Assembly: GCA_963847085.1 (NCBI GenBank)
Contig: CAWJYO010000004.1
Span: forward strand, 372,001 to 436,000
Length of the DNA: 64,000 nt
Direction of reading: 5' to 3'
Source: Ilyomonas sp963847085
GTDB taxonomy: Bacteria > Bacteroidota > Bacteroidia > Chitinophagales > Chitinophagaceae
In this document: positions 46,354-56,451 of the stretch, in pieces
Layout: each line of letters begins with the position of its first letter
Position numbering within the stretch: the stretch's first letter is position 1
Notes under the pieces: generated by a model
Seen by the model: the letters and a program-made list of their open reading frames with translations, nothing else
Database searches by the model: none
Told to the model about the DNA's origin: nothing
Program-made: the position numbers and the translations under genes

Positions 46354-47202
46354 TTATATTTTGTTTTGATGAAAATGAATCAATCCTTCCATCGGATTTT
46401 TCATTATTGTTCCCATTTCAAATTGATAGGTTTTGCACAAGTCTTTCAACACATCCTGAAAGGCAAAAGCAACGCCGCCTACAAAATGAACAGGCAATTG
46501 CCAGCTTTCTTTAAACTTGCATAAATGCTGAAAAAAGAAATCGTTTAAGCCGTCTTCCAGGATGTTTTCAACCATATAATGACCCCGGTTTTGTGCCAAA
46601 AAGATGGTGAACGAAGCAAGATAACGGTTAGGCAACGGCTTGCTGTAAACGTTCTCTAAAATCTCTTTTGGCGTCGTTACAAATAAGGCATCGAAGCGGG
46701 CACGAAGATCCTCATCAAAGGTGTTGTATAAATAATGTTGCAACACTTTTTTACCCAGATAAGCACCGCTGCCTTCATCGCCCAGAATGAAGCCAATGCC
46801 TGCAATGTTCTTTGCTATTTTTTTTCCGTTGTAATAACAGGAATTGCTGCCGGTTCCTAAAATGCAAACGATGCCTTTGTTTTTGCCGCAAGCCGCACGC
46901 GCAGCCGCAACCATATCGGTTTCTATTGATAATTTCGCTGTTGCAAAAACTTCTTTCAACACCGCTTCTACCGTCTTTCTGTTGTCTTTATTTCCGAGGC
47001 CGGCTCCGTAAAAGAAAACTTCTTCAGGTGCAGAAAAGGGCAAATGGGGCAACAGTTCTTTTTGCAGCAATTCAATAATCTTTTGTTTTGATAAAAAATA
47101 AGCATTGATGCCGGTTGTAACCATTGTGGTTCGTTCGCTGCCTTGTAGTAAGCACCATTCGCATTTGGTAGCTCCACTATCGGCAAGTAAGGTTGCAGCC
47201 AT
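46354..47202 (-). CDS. BadF/BadG-family N-acetyl amino-sugar kinase
   Basis: 282-residue ATP-dependent kinase of the ASKHA fold, similar to N-acetylglucosamine kinases. Phosphate-1 motif LLADSGATKCEW at residues 5-16, phosphate-2 CILGTGSNSCYYNG, connect/adenosine GFILGDEGSGAYLGKK, and PVHFVGGVAFAF near the C-terminus. Placement just upstream of murQ in the same orientation supports phosphorylation of MurNAc or GlcNAc set free from peptidoglycan. Start MAATLLADSG was chosen because the longer frame has no homologous N-terminus. It carries an exact 11-mer (46876-46886), read as GKNKG. Confidence 0.88.
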   Translation of the reverse strand: MAATLLADSGATKCEWCLLQGSERTTMVTTGINAYFLSKQKIIELLQKELLPHLPFSAPEEVFFYGAGLGNKDNRKTVEAVLKEVFATAKLSIETDMVAAARAACGKNKGIVCILGTGSNSCYYNGKKIAKNIAGIGFILGDEGSGAYLGKKVLQHYLYNTFDEDLRARFDALFVTTPKEILENVYSKPLPNRYLASFTIFLAQNRGHYMVENILEDGLNDFFFQHLCKFKESWQLPVHFVGGVAFAFQDVLKDLCKTYQFEMGTIMKNPMEGLIHFHQNKI

Positions 47203-47281
47203 TTGATAAATTTTTAAAATCCTTTTCGGTAAACTATAAGATATTCGCGTTTTTAAGAGTTGGTGCAAAGAACAACAATTT

Positions 47282-48877
47282 ATGGGAAGTAAAAAATTGC
47301 AGGTTTGGCTGCCCGTTTTATTCGCCATTACTATGGTGGCTGGTATGTCAATCGGTTATAAATTAAGACAGAATACAGCAGGTGCTTCAACGTTTTTTAT
47401 CAACAATAACAATACTTCTGCCTTACAGGAAATATTAAAATTAATTCAGCAAAAGTATGTTGACAATGTAGGCACCGACAGCCTGAAAGATGATGCCATC
47501 AATGATATGCTGGCGCATCTTGATCCGCATTCCGTATACATTCCGCCAAGAGATTTGCAAACGGTAAATGAAGATTTGCAGGGCAATTTTGAAGGCATTG
47601 GCGTAGAGTTCCAGATTTTTAGCGATACCATTAATGTGGTAAATGTTTTAGCTGGCGGACCAAGCGAAAAAGCGGGAATTGAAGCGGGTGATAAGATGAT
47701 AAAAATAAACGATACGGTTGCGATGACTGGCAAAAACATCATGCCGCAGGATGTTCGTCGCTTACTGCGTGGCGAAGACGGAACGGTTGTAAAAATCACG
47801 ATGCTTCGCGATGGAAAATTAGTGTCGTTCAATGTAAAACGCTCAATCATTCCTGTGCCTTCGGTAGATGTTGATTATATGATTGCACCGCAAACCGGGT
47901 TTATTCGTATTAATAAATTTGGCGAAACCACTTATGGAGAATTTGTGGCTGCGTTACAAACGCTGAAAAAAGGAGGAATGCAGAAGCTGATTCTGGATTT
48001 GCGGGGCAATGGCGGCGGCTTTTTATCGCAGGCAGTAAACATTGCAGATGAGTTTTTGAGTGATGAAAAACTGGTCGTTTACACACAGGGAGCCAAAGAA
48101 CCACGCGAAGAATATCGTTGCAAAAAACCAGGCTTGTTTGAAGAAGGAAAGCTTGTGGTATTGGTGGATGAAACATCAGCTTCGGCAAGCGAAATTTTAA
48201 GTGGTGCTTTGCAGGATTGGGACAGAGCTACTATTATCGGCAGGCGCACATTCGGCAAAGGTTTGGTGCAACAGCAATATAATCTAAGCGATGGCGGTGC
48301 TTTGCGGCTTACGGTGGCAAGGTATTACACGCCGCTGGGCAGAAACATTCAAAAGCCATACAACAGGGGAAAAGAAGCCTACGAAGAAGAACTGATTCAA
48401 CGCTTTCACAACGGTGAAGTGGTGGTTGGCGATACTACAAAGCCTACTACGCATCCTTTTAAAACACCATCCGGAAAAATTGTATATGGCGGTGGTGGTA
48501 TTACGCCGGACATCTTTGTTCCGTTCGATACAACTGCACAGCCCAAAGCTGTTGCGGATATGTTTTACAAAGGCACATTCAGCAATTACATTTATCATTT
48601 TTTCGTGCAAAACAAAACGGCATTGGATAAAATAAAAACGCCGCAGGAGTTGAAGGAGCAATACACTGAAAATAAATTTAGCTGGCCTGACCTTGTGCAA
48701 TTTGCAGCGCATGATAGCATTGCTCTCAATAACGTTTCGCCTGCAGTAAAAGAAGAAGTGCTGCAAAAAATGCCGGCTTATTTAGCACGACAAATCTTTA
48801 GAGCGGAAGGTTATTTTGAAATGGTAAATCCCGGTGATGCAATGATAAAAAAAGCATTGGAAGTGTTGGGAAAATAG
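47282..48877 (+). CDS. S41 family C-terminal processing peptidase (CtpA-like)
   Basis: 531-residue periplasmic serine protease: one N-terminal membrane helix or signal (VWLPVLFAITMVAGMSIGY), a PDZ domain at about 85-170 (FEGIGVEFQIFSDTINVV, GGPSEKAGIEAGDKM) and the S41 catalytic core. In the core, Ser lies in DETSASASEI (about residue 302) and Lys in RRTFGKGLVQQQ (about residue 325), giving the Ser-Lys dyad. LDLRGNGGGFLSQAVNIADEF is a further family block. It trims C-termini of exported proteins. A terminator follows. Confidence 0.94.
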   Translation: MGSKKLQVWLPVLFAITMVAGMSIGYKLRQNTAGASTFFINNNNTSALQEILKLIQQKYVDNVGTDSLKDDAINDMLAHLDPHSVYIPPRDLQTVNEDLQGNFEGIGVEFQIFSDTINVVNVLAGGPSEKAGIEAGDKMIKINDTVAMTGKNIMPQDVRRLLRGEDGTVVKITMLRDGKLVSFNVKRSIIPVPSVDVDYMIAPQTGFIRINKFGETTYGEFVAALQTLKKGGMQKLILDLRGNGGGFLSQAVNIADEFLSDEKLVVYTQGAKEPREEYRCKKPGLFEEGKLVVLVDETSASASEILSGALQDWDRATIIGRRTFGKGLVQQQYNLSDGGALRLTVARYYTPLGRNIQKPYNRGKEAYEEELIQRFHNGEVVVGDTTKPTTHPFKTPSGKIVYGGGGITPDIFVPFDTTAQPKAVADMFYKGTFSNYIYHFFVQNKTALDKIKTPQELKEQYTENKFSWPDLVQFAAHDSIALNNVSPAVKEEVLQKMPAYLARQIFRAEGYFEMVNPGDAMIKKALEVLGK

Positions 48878-48904
48878 AAGCATGAGAAGGTAAGTTTTTA
48901 ATTC

Positions 48905-48936
48905 ATAGCTGCTCTTACAATGGCAGCTATTTTTTT
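48905..48936 (+). terminator. Terminator after the CtpA gene
   Basis: ATAGCTGC (48905-48912) pairs with GCAGCTAT (48923-48930), followed by six Ts. It ends the protease transcript just before the KAS III gene. Confidence 0.85.
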
Positions 48937-48944
48937 AGAAAAAT

Positions 48945-49965
48945 ATGCACAAAAACAAAACAAAATGGGGCGTGAAGATGATTGGCTTTGGCGCTTGTTT
49001 GCCTGGTGAGCCCATTACGAATGAGCAATTGCAGCAGCGTTTACAATTGCCCCATTTTGATACAAAGCGGCACGAAGAAATTACCGGCATTCACCAACGG
49101 CATTGGGCAGATAAAAACCTCACTACCAGCGATATTGCAGCCGAAGCGGGCAAAAAAGCGTTGCAGGATGCGGGCATCGAAGCAGGGCACTTGGATAGAA
49201 TTATTGTAGCTACACAAACAGCAGATTATATCAATGCAGGTGCTTCGTGTTTGGTTCAGCAAAAGTTGGGAGCAACTTGCCCGGTATTAGATGTTACAGC
49301 ATCATGCAGTGGCTTTTTATACGCCTTAGATTTGGGGATGCGCATGATCGCTACCGGAATGAACTATGTACTGGTAATTGGGGCTGATGTAAAATCAAGA
49401 CAACTCAGAAGGAGCGATGCCATATTTTTACCCATGTTCAGCGATGGCGCTGGTGCAGTGCTGCTTACTAACTGCAATGAAAACGAAGGCTTTTTAGATA
49501 TTCAGTTGTGGGCCGATGGCTCAGGTTTCAAACAATTGTATGTGCCTGCGGGCGGCAGTGCAATGCCTTCTTCACACAAAACCATTGATGATGATCTGCA
49601 TGGAACTTTGCTTAACAATAGAAGGAAAGCAATTCGCTGCTTGGGCTGCCCGAAAAATGGCAGACTTGACGCTTGATATTTGTAGCCGAAACGGGCTTTC
49701 GGTTGATGACATTGATTTGTTCATTCCTCACCAGGCGAATTTATTTATTATGAAAAAGGCGGCTGCCTTGCTACAACTTCCCCTGCACAAAATGGAAGTA
49801 TCCATTAACAGAGCGGGCAATTGCATTGCAGGTACGGTTCCTATTACTTTGCATCAGGCTTATCAAAGTGGTAAATTAGAAGCCGGCAAATATGTTGTTC
49901 TGGTTGCAGCCGGTGCAGGTTTGATGGGTGGTGCGGCTTTATATAAAGTGCCGGAGAAGGGATAA
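48945..49965 (+). CDS. 3-oxoacyl-ACP synthase III family protein (frameshifted)
   Basis: Thiolase-fold condensing enzyme related to FabH, which starts fatty-acid chains from acetyl-CoA and malonyl-ACP. About 340 residues. Catalytic Cys near residue 120 in DVTASCSGFLYALDLG, His in FIPHQANLFIM and Asn in INRAGNCIAGTVPITLHQA; GDGAGAVLL-like SDGAGAVLL is the family loop. Frame is lost near 49,618, where removing one base joins DDLHGTL to LTIEGKQFAAWAARKM. Early codons include an 11-mer relative (ACAAAAACAAA). It may be FabH itself or a second paralogue; no fab cluster is near. Confidence 0.88.
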
Positions 49966-50051
49966 GAACGGTTATGAGGAAAAAGGGATAAAAACAAACT
50001 TCATTGTAGCCAGTGATGCTAAGACTGTCATGGTAGTTTACTCTTATCAAT

Positions 50052-50098
50052 GCAAAAACAAACCTCTGCATAGTTAATATGCAGAGGTTTGTTTTTGC
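50052..50098. terminator. Bidirectional terminator built from two 11-mer copies
   Basis: Perfect 20-bp stem: 50052-50071 starts GCAAAAACAAACC, and 50079-50098 is its exact reverse complement, with a 7-base loop AGTTAAT. Each outer end is an exact GCAAAAACAAA copy. It lies between convergent genes (KAS III and ROK kinase), so it can stop both. Confidence 0.85.
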
Positions 50099-50112
50099 CT
50101 GAATTTATTGAC

Positions 50113-51085
50113 TCACTTGATCTCCCAAACCAAAGCACTAGCACCGAGAATGGCAGCATCGGCTTCTTTCAATTCACTAAAAATAATCTTCACTTTGTTT
50201 TGAAAAATGGGCAATAAGTTTTCTTCCATTGCCTGCTTTGGTGGGTTTTAAAATTAAGTCGCCCGCTTTGCACAAACCACCAAATAAAATAATGGCAGAA
50301 GGAGAGGAGAACATTACAAAATTGGCCAGCGCTTTACCCAAAATGTTGCCGGTATAATCGTAAATTTCTTTTGCCATTTTATCTCCCTGCATGGCACAAT
50401 CGTACACCACGCGACTATCTATTTCATCCAAGGGATAATTGCGAAGCAATGTGTTTTCATCAGGATTTTGTTGCAGCTTTTCTAAAGCCGTCATGCGCAC
50501 GCCAGTTGCTGAAGCATACGTTTCCAAAGAACCTTTTGCACCCGTACCGGGATGATAGCGACCTTCGGGAATAATGATCGTGTGACCCAATTCGCCTGCA
50601 AAGCCATCATGACCATATACCACTTGCCCATTGATAACAATGCCACTGCCAACGCCTGTACCCAGCGTTATCATGATAAAATCTTTCATGCCTTTGGCAG
50701 CGCCATACATCATTTCGCCAACTGCTGCAGCGTTTGCGTCATTGGTGAGCGCACAAGGCAAATCAAATTTCTTTGCTATTAAATCGGCAAATGGAATAAT
50801 GCCTTTCCAGATCAGGTTTGGCGCATATTCAATGGTGCCTGAATAGTAGTTACCGTTGGGAGCGCCAACTCCCATTCCTTTAATGTAGGATTTACCACCT
50901 ACATGTTCAATGGCAGGTTCAACAGCAGCGTACAGTTCATTCAAATAATCAGTAAGATCAGGATGTTTCCGGGAAGATATGGCACCGCGGTATTTGATTT
51001 CGCCGCGATGATCTACAATGCCAAACACTGTGTTGGTGCCACCGACATCTATACCAATGGCTAATTGTTGTGTAACAGGAATCAT
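50113..51085 (-). CDS. ROK family sugar kinase (frameshifted near C-terminus)
   Basis: Cytoplasmic sugar kinase, about 323 residues after joining the C-terminus. ATP motif AIGIDVGGTNTVFGIVD near residue 9, catalytic ALTNDANAAAVGE, TLGTGVGSGIVINGQV and FAGELGHTIIIPEGRYHPG. The frame breaks near 50,240; the corrected end is EADAAILGASALVWEIK. The usual ROK zinc motif CxCGxxGC is replaced by a cysteine-free stretch (GTGAKGSLETYAS), as in some glucose and fructose kinases of Bacteroidota. It lies upstream-adjacent to a sugar transporter on the same strand, so it probably phosphorylates that imported sugar. Confidence 0.88.
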
Positions 51086-51175
51086 GTTTACAATTGATGT
51101 TTTATTTTCAATATGGCTTGTGAGGTATGCTTATTTATGCAATTATAATTTATAAGCATTAAATCAACCACTTTA

Positions 51176-53053
51176 TCAGGCAATTCCTTCGCCCGGTACG
51201 GTGGTTTCTTTAATAACAGTTGCGACTGGCACGTCGTAATCAATACCTTGCCTGCGCAGTATGCCTTTTACAATAAATGCAAAAACCGCAACATAGGCAA
51301 AACAAAAAACGGGTACCCAATAAGATTGATGAATGCCAATGCCTGCTATAGTGCTCTTCGATTGAAGATAATCAGCGAGCTTTCCCTGCAGAGGCGGAAT
51401 CACACTTCCACCCAATATCATCATTATTAAAAAAGCAGAACCCTGGCTTTCGTATTTGCCCAAACCTGCTACCGACAAAGCGAATATACAAGGCCACATG
51501 ATAGAACAAACCAACCCGCCACTTAGGAATGCATAAATTGCCGTTGTTCCGGTTGATAGCACTCCGGTTATCATAGCAATGGCACCCAATACAGCGAATA
51601 TTAAAAGCATTCTTGCCGGATTGTCTTTACTGGCATAAAAAGCTCCAATCTGAACCAAAACGCAAACGATATAAGCATACAAGGGTGTCATGTCGTTTTT
51701 TGCCAAAGTGTTCACGCCAATAACAATACTAAACGCCACAAGTGGCACTACGGTCATTAATATTTTTTTGGTACTATTAGTAAAATTAAAAGCAGATATA
51801 GAACCTACCCAGCGCCCGATCATCATGCTTCCCCAGTACATAGAAATATAAGGGGCTACCTGCGAAGACTGAAAAGCACCAAAATCTTTTTGTCTCAACA
51901 ATTCACTCATATTGCTTACGATGGTTACTTCAGTTCCAACATATAAAAACAAAGCGAGCATACCCAGCACTAATTGCGGATATTGCATAGCGCCCCAGCC
52001 TGTTGGATTTCGTTTGGCACTTGAATAAGAAAATAATAATCCGATTACAACCACTGCCAGCGCGCCAAACAGCCACTTCATTCGATAGGTTTCAAGCTTT
52101 AGTTTTAACTGACCTATTTCAGTTAGTTGTGGTTGAATGCTACTGGTAAGATCTGTAACTGATGTGCCACTGCTGTTGGCTCCACTCTGTGCTGCATCAA
52201 TTTGTTTTTGAACCGGCGCAGTCTGAGCCACTAAAGTCTGTAAGCGTTTGGCATCATCGCTTTTATAACTGCTGAATACCGGCGCAAACATGATGATAAG
52301 CAGGCCCGTGATAACAAGAAATGTATTCAAAGCCTTGTTGGCTTTTTCAGTTTTTTCAATCATTATACCTGCCGGTACTTTCTTCGAAAAATAGAACAAA
52401 GCGGCTGCTAATATAAACAACACACCTACCGCACTATATAAAAGAATAACCTTATCGAGCGTTAAGGCAGCTATTTGTTCTTCTGTTAATGCGGCTGTTG
52501 TTCCAAACAGGGCTAAAGCCACTATAATTGGCCCGATCATCGTGCCGAATGAATTGATACCTCCACCCAGGTTCACACGGCTTGTTCCGGTTGATGGATC
52601 GCCTAAGGCAATAGCGAAAGGCTGTGCTGCCGTTTGTTGTAACGAGAAGCCCAATGCTACAATAAATAAGCCCACCAACATACCTGTAAAAGCGTTTGCA
52701 TTGACAGCAATAATCATTGCAATAGCACCCAATGCAGAGAAAAGTAAACCATAGACAATACTTCTTTTATAACCCCACTTTCCAACCAAATCTTTGCCGC
52801 CAAACGAGCCATAAGCAAAGAAGCCAAGCGCACCTAAGTAATAAGCACCATAAAAAGCAAAGTCAATGAGCTGGCTCTGAAACTGGTCGAGGTTAAAATA
52901 GTGTTTGCAGAACGGTATAAATACGCTGTTGCCTGCTGCAATAAAGCCCCAGAAAAAGAACACCGTTACTAAAGTGCCTAAAGCTCCGTAATTCGTAGGA
53001 ATGCCTGTTGATTGAATTTTTTGAGCGGAAGAAGTCATCGTTACTCCGGCCAT
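51176..53053 (-). CDS. Sugar MFS transporter, FucP family, with inserted loop
   Basis: Major-facilitator sugar/proton symporter, 625 residues against about 430 for E. coli FucP. N-terminal half: VTVFFFWGFIAAGNSVFIPF, FGFSLQQTAAQPFAIALG (FucP-type QQ/NP-like block) and GGINSFGTMIGPIIVALAL. The extra length is a membrane helix (TFLVITGLLIIMFAPVF), a hydrophilic helical loop of about 75 residues (QTLVAQTAPVQKQIDAAQ ... QPQLTEIGQLKLKLETYR), and another helix, between the two halves. The C-terminal half (MYWGSMMIGRWVGSI, GLVCSIMWPCIFALSVAG) is standard. It shares a strand with the ROK kinase 90 bases downstream. Confidence 0.88.
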   Translation of the reverse strand: MAGVTMTSSAQKIQSTGIPTNYGALGTLVTVFFFWGFIAAGNSVFIPFCKHYFNLDQFQSQLIDFAFYGAYYLGALGFFAYGSFGGKDLVGKWGYKRSIVYGLLFSALGAIAMIIAVNANAFTGMLVGLFIVALGFSLQQTAAQPFAIALGDPSTGTSRVNLGGGINSFGTMIGPIIVALALFGTTAALTEEQIAALTLDKVILLYSAVGVLFILAAALFYFSKKVPAGIMIEKTEKANKALNTFLVITGLLIIMFAPVFSSYKSDDAKRLQTLVAQTAPVQKQIDAAQSGANSSGTSVTDLTSSIQPQLTEIGQLKLKLETYRMKWLFGALAVVVIGLLFSYSSAKRNPTGWGAMQYPQLVLGMLALFLYVGTEVTIVSNMSELLRQKDFGAFQSSQVAPYISMYWGSMMIGRWVGSISAFNFTNSTKKILMTVVPLVAFSIVIGVNTLAKNDMTPLYAYIVCVLVQIGAFYASKDNPARMLLIFAVLGAIAMITGVLSTGTTAIYAFLSGGLVCSIMWPCIFALSVAGLGKYESQGSAFLIMMILGGSVIPPLQGKLADYLQSKSTIAGIGIHQSYWVPVFCFAYVAVFAFIVKGILRRQGIDYDVPVATVIKETTVPGEGIA

Positions 53054-53212
53054 AGCAATTGTTTGTTGTTAGTGAAAGATAAAAGTAAAAGAATTTTTTT
53101 GAGGCGGTGTTTTTCTTTTATGATTTATTGCCATTTACAAGCATAATCTTTCAAACTTTTAAAAGCAAACGAATCATCCTGCATTCACTACCAAACCCAA
53201 CTGTACGTTCCA

Positions 53213-54839
53213 TCACTTATACATTTCTTCCCGCAAGGCTTTCACTCTTGCATCAGCCATGTATTCATCATAGGTCATCAACCGGTCTATAATTCCATTG
53301 GGTGTTAATTCAATAATACGATTGGCAACCGTTTGAATGAATGTATGGTCCTGGCTGGTAATCAACACAATTCCCGGGAACGACTGACAGCCTTCGTTAA
53401 AGCTTTGAATGCTTTCCAAATCTAGATGGTTGGTGGGCTGGTCGAGGATAATAACATTCGGGTTTTGCAGCATCATGCGGCTTATCATACAACGCACTTT
53501 TTCGCCACCGCTTAACACGTTTGTTTTCTTCGATATATCGTCGCCGCTAAACAACATCTTTCCCAAAAAGCCGCGCAAAAACGGTTCATCGGCATCGGTT
53601 ACATGCGGCGGAACAAATTGCCTGAGCCAATCCATCAACGTTAATCCGCTTTTAAAAAACTCACTATTTTCAACCGGCAGATAAGCTTTGGTAATGGTAG
53701 TTCCCCATTCAAATTTGCCTTTCTCCGCTTGTAAGTTGCCGGTAATAATGTCAAAGAAATTACTAACTGCTAAAGAGTCTTTGCTTAAAAAAGCAATCTT
53801 CTCGCCTTTGTTAATGCTGAAAGTTACTTTGTCGAACAACTTTCTGCCATCGGCACTGCTGGCCAGATTTTCAACATTTAAAATTTGATTTCCTACTTCG
53901 CGCAGCGGCTGAAAAATAATGCCCGGATATTTGCGGTTAGAAGGTTCAATATCTTCGATGGTTAATTTTTCCAACGCTTTTTTGCGCGAGGTAGCTTGTT
54001 TGCTTTTCGATGCGTTAGCGCTAAAACGTGCAATGAAATCGAGCAGGGCAGCACGCTTATCTTCTGTCTTTTTGTTTTTGTCGCTTATTTGCCTTGCCAT
54101 CAACTGGCTGCTTTCATACCAAAAAGTATAATTGCCGGTAAACACTTTTATTTTGCTCCTGTCCACATCGGCAACATTGGTGCAAACCTGGTCTAAAAAG
54201 TGACGGTCGTGGCTTACTACCAACACGATGTTTTCGTAATCAGCAAGAAAATTTTCCAGCCAGCCAACTGTTTCAATATCCAGGCCGTTGGTAGGTTCAT
54301 CAAGCAATAAAATATCGGGATTTCCAAACAGAGCCTGCGCCAATAAAACACGCAGTTTTAAGGTTGCTGGAATGTCTCGCATCAGGCTTTGATGATATTG
54401 CTCACTCACGCCTAAATCACTCAAAAATGTACCCGCATTGCTTTCTGCTTCATAGCCACCCATTTCGCCAAATTCGGCTTCCATTTCGGAGGCACGCATA
54501 TAATCATCTTCGGTAGCATCGGGGTTGGCATAAATGGCATCTTTTTTATGCATAACGTCCCACATCTTTTTATGGCCCATCAGCACCGTATTTAAAACCG
54601 TTTCATTGTCAAACGCAAACTGGTTTTGATTCAGCACAGCCATGCGCTCGCCGCCGGTAATTTCAACACGAGCCTTTATTGGGTTCAATTTCGCCACTCA
54701 GTATTTTTAAAAACGTTGATTTGCCTGCGCCATTGGCGCCAATTACACCATAACAATTTCCTTTTGTGAAGTTGATGTTCACTTCATCAAACAACACGCG
54801 TTTGCCGTAGGCAAGGGTTATATTTTTAGCACTTAACAT
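53213..54839 (-). CDS. ABC-F family ATPase (frameshifted near N-terminus)
   Basis: Ribosome-associated ABC-F protein, about 542 residues with two ABC domains and no membrane segment. ABC1: MLSAKNITLAYGKRVLFDE and Walker A GANGAGKST. After one extra base near 54,680, RVEITGGERMAVLNQNQF follows, then ATLKLRVLLAQALFG and LLLDEPTNGLDIETVGW. The linker is helical (KKTEDKRAALLDFIARFSAN). ABC2 has VLSGGEKVRCMISRMML and VIILDQPTNHLDLESIQ. It is closest to YbiT/EttA-like translation factors. Start 30 bases after a perfect TACCTTTG box. Confidence 0.9.
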
Positions 54840-54868
54840 TCTTGTTCTTCTATTAAAATTTTAGTGCG

Positions 54869-54876
54869 CAAAGGTA
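54869..54876 (-). promoter_or_regulatory. -7 promoter box of the ABC-F gene
   Basis: On the minus strand TACCTTTG, an exact TAnnTTTG match, 30 bases before the start codon. Confidence 0.6.
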
Positions 54877-54944
54877 ATTTGTGCAGACAGAATGGCAAGT
54901 GATTATTTGCTAATGATTGAAAGAGACAACCGTTGTAACAAAAC

Positions 54945-54969
54945 GTTTGTTTTTGCAGTAAAAACAAAC
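54945..54969. repeat. Inverted pair of the 11-mer core
   Basis: GTTTGTTTTT (54945-54954) and AAAAACAAAC (54960-54969) form a perfect 10-bp stem with loop GCAGT. The left arm plus GC makes an exact 11-mer copy (54946-54956). It lies in the divergent region between the ABC-F gene and the DUF1624-like gene, where a terminator would not be expected. Confidence 0.7.
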
Positions 54970-55074
54970 CTCGAAATCACTATTTTAAAAAGTTGATAAG
55001 AAGCTGGTTGAATGATTGAACTGCATAATTGATAAGCCATTTTGTTGATGTAATTTTCCTGCCTAACTGCTTTT

Positions 55075-56261
55075 ATGGAAAGTGTAAGTGTAACGAAACA
55101 ACGCATCATATCTATTGACATTCTGCGTGGTGTTGTGATGTTAATTATGGCGCTCGACCATGTGCGCGATTTCTTTCATATAACGGCTATGACGGATGAT
55201 CCATTGGATTTCAAACCACAACACCGGCTTTGTTTTTTACCCGGTGGATCACTCATTTTTGTGCGCCGGTATTTGTGTTTTTATCAGGAACTTCTGCCTA
55301 TCTCGCTTCGCGGAAAAGAACAAAAAAGGAAGCTGGTTTGTTTTTAATCAAACGTGGCTTTTGGCTGGTATTGGTTGAAGTGATTGTGATGACTCTAGCC
55401 ATAACATTTAATCCTTTTTATAATACCATTATCTTCCAGGTAATATGGGCAATTGGATGGAGCATGGTGTTGTTGGGCTTGGCTTCTTTCCTCAATTTAC
55501 AAACGATTGTTTTCATTGGTTTTCTGCTCGTTTTCGGACATAATATTCTTGATTTTTTTCCGGCACCAAAAGAGGGCTGGGAACAAATTGTAAGCAGCCT
55601 TCTTTTTACATCGGCTGATAAATTTATGCCCCTTAATCGTACTCATTTTGTTTTAGATTTATATGCCATTCTTCCGTGGACGGGAATCATGTTTTTAGGC
55701 TATGCTTTTGGAACCGTTTATAAAAATGGTGTCAGTTCTTTATCAAGAAAAAAGATACTTAGGTTGGGCATCAGTATTACTTTGTTTTTTATCATAATTC
55801 GGTTCATTAATGTGTATGGTGATCCTTCTCACTGGTCGCAACAGAAAAATGCGTTGTACACTTTGTTATCATTTGTAAATGTTACAAAATATCCGCCTTC
55901 TCTTTTATACACCTGCATGACGATAGGCCCGGCCATTATAGCTTTAAGTTTGCTTGATAATGCGCAAAGCCTTGCCAGTCGCGTGTTTCGCATGTACGGT
56001 TCCGTTCCGTTTTTTTATTATGTACTTCATTTTTATTTGATACATCTCTTGCTGGTTATTGTTTTTTTCCTTTCCGGTTATGGCGAAAAAGACATCATAA
56101 ACCCGCAGGCTCCTTTTTTGTTTCGCCCACAAAATTTTGGTTTCCATTTGCCGGTTGTTTATCTCATTTGGTTGTTTGTAATTGTTGTTCTATACAAGCC
56201 CTGCCAATGGTTTAACCGGTATAGAAGCACGCACAGGCAATGGTGGTTAAGTTATTTGTAA
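55075..56261 (+). CDS. DUF1624/heparan-alpha-glucosaminide N-acetyltransferase-like membrane protein (frameshifted)
   Basis: Polytopic membrane protein, about 395 residues, of the acyltransferase-like family containing HGSNAT. N-terminal RIISIDILRGVVMLIMALDHVRDFF is diagnostic (R-G ... D-H). After one missing A near 55,215 (three A, four needed), the rest follows: RWITHFCAPVFVFLSGTSAYL and about nine further membrane helices, ending WFNRYRSTHRQWWLSYL. Such proteins move acetyl groups across the membrane to sugars. The target is unknown here. Confidence 0.85.
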
Positions 56262-56451
56262 AGATGAATGATGATTATATTGAAGATGTTCCTTTTCACC
56301 GCAAAGCCCAAAGAAAGCCGGTTTACGCAGTGGATGATACCATTTTAAAAACATCTCATCCGCAGATTATAACCTCGCGAAACCTCTATGCACTTCTCTT
56401 CTCTGAGGTAAAAATTCATTTCAACCTTTTTGGAGTAAAAACAAATTTTGC

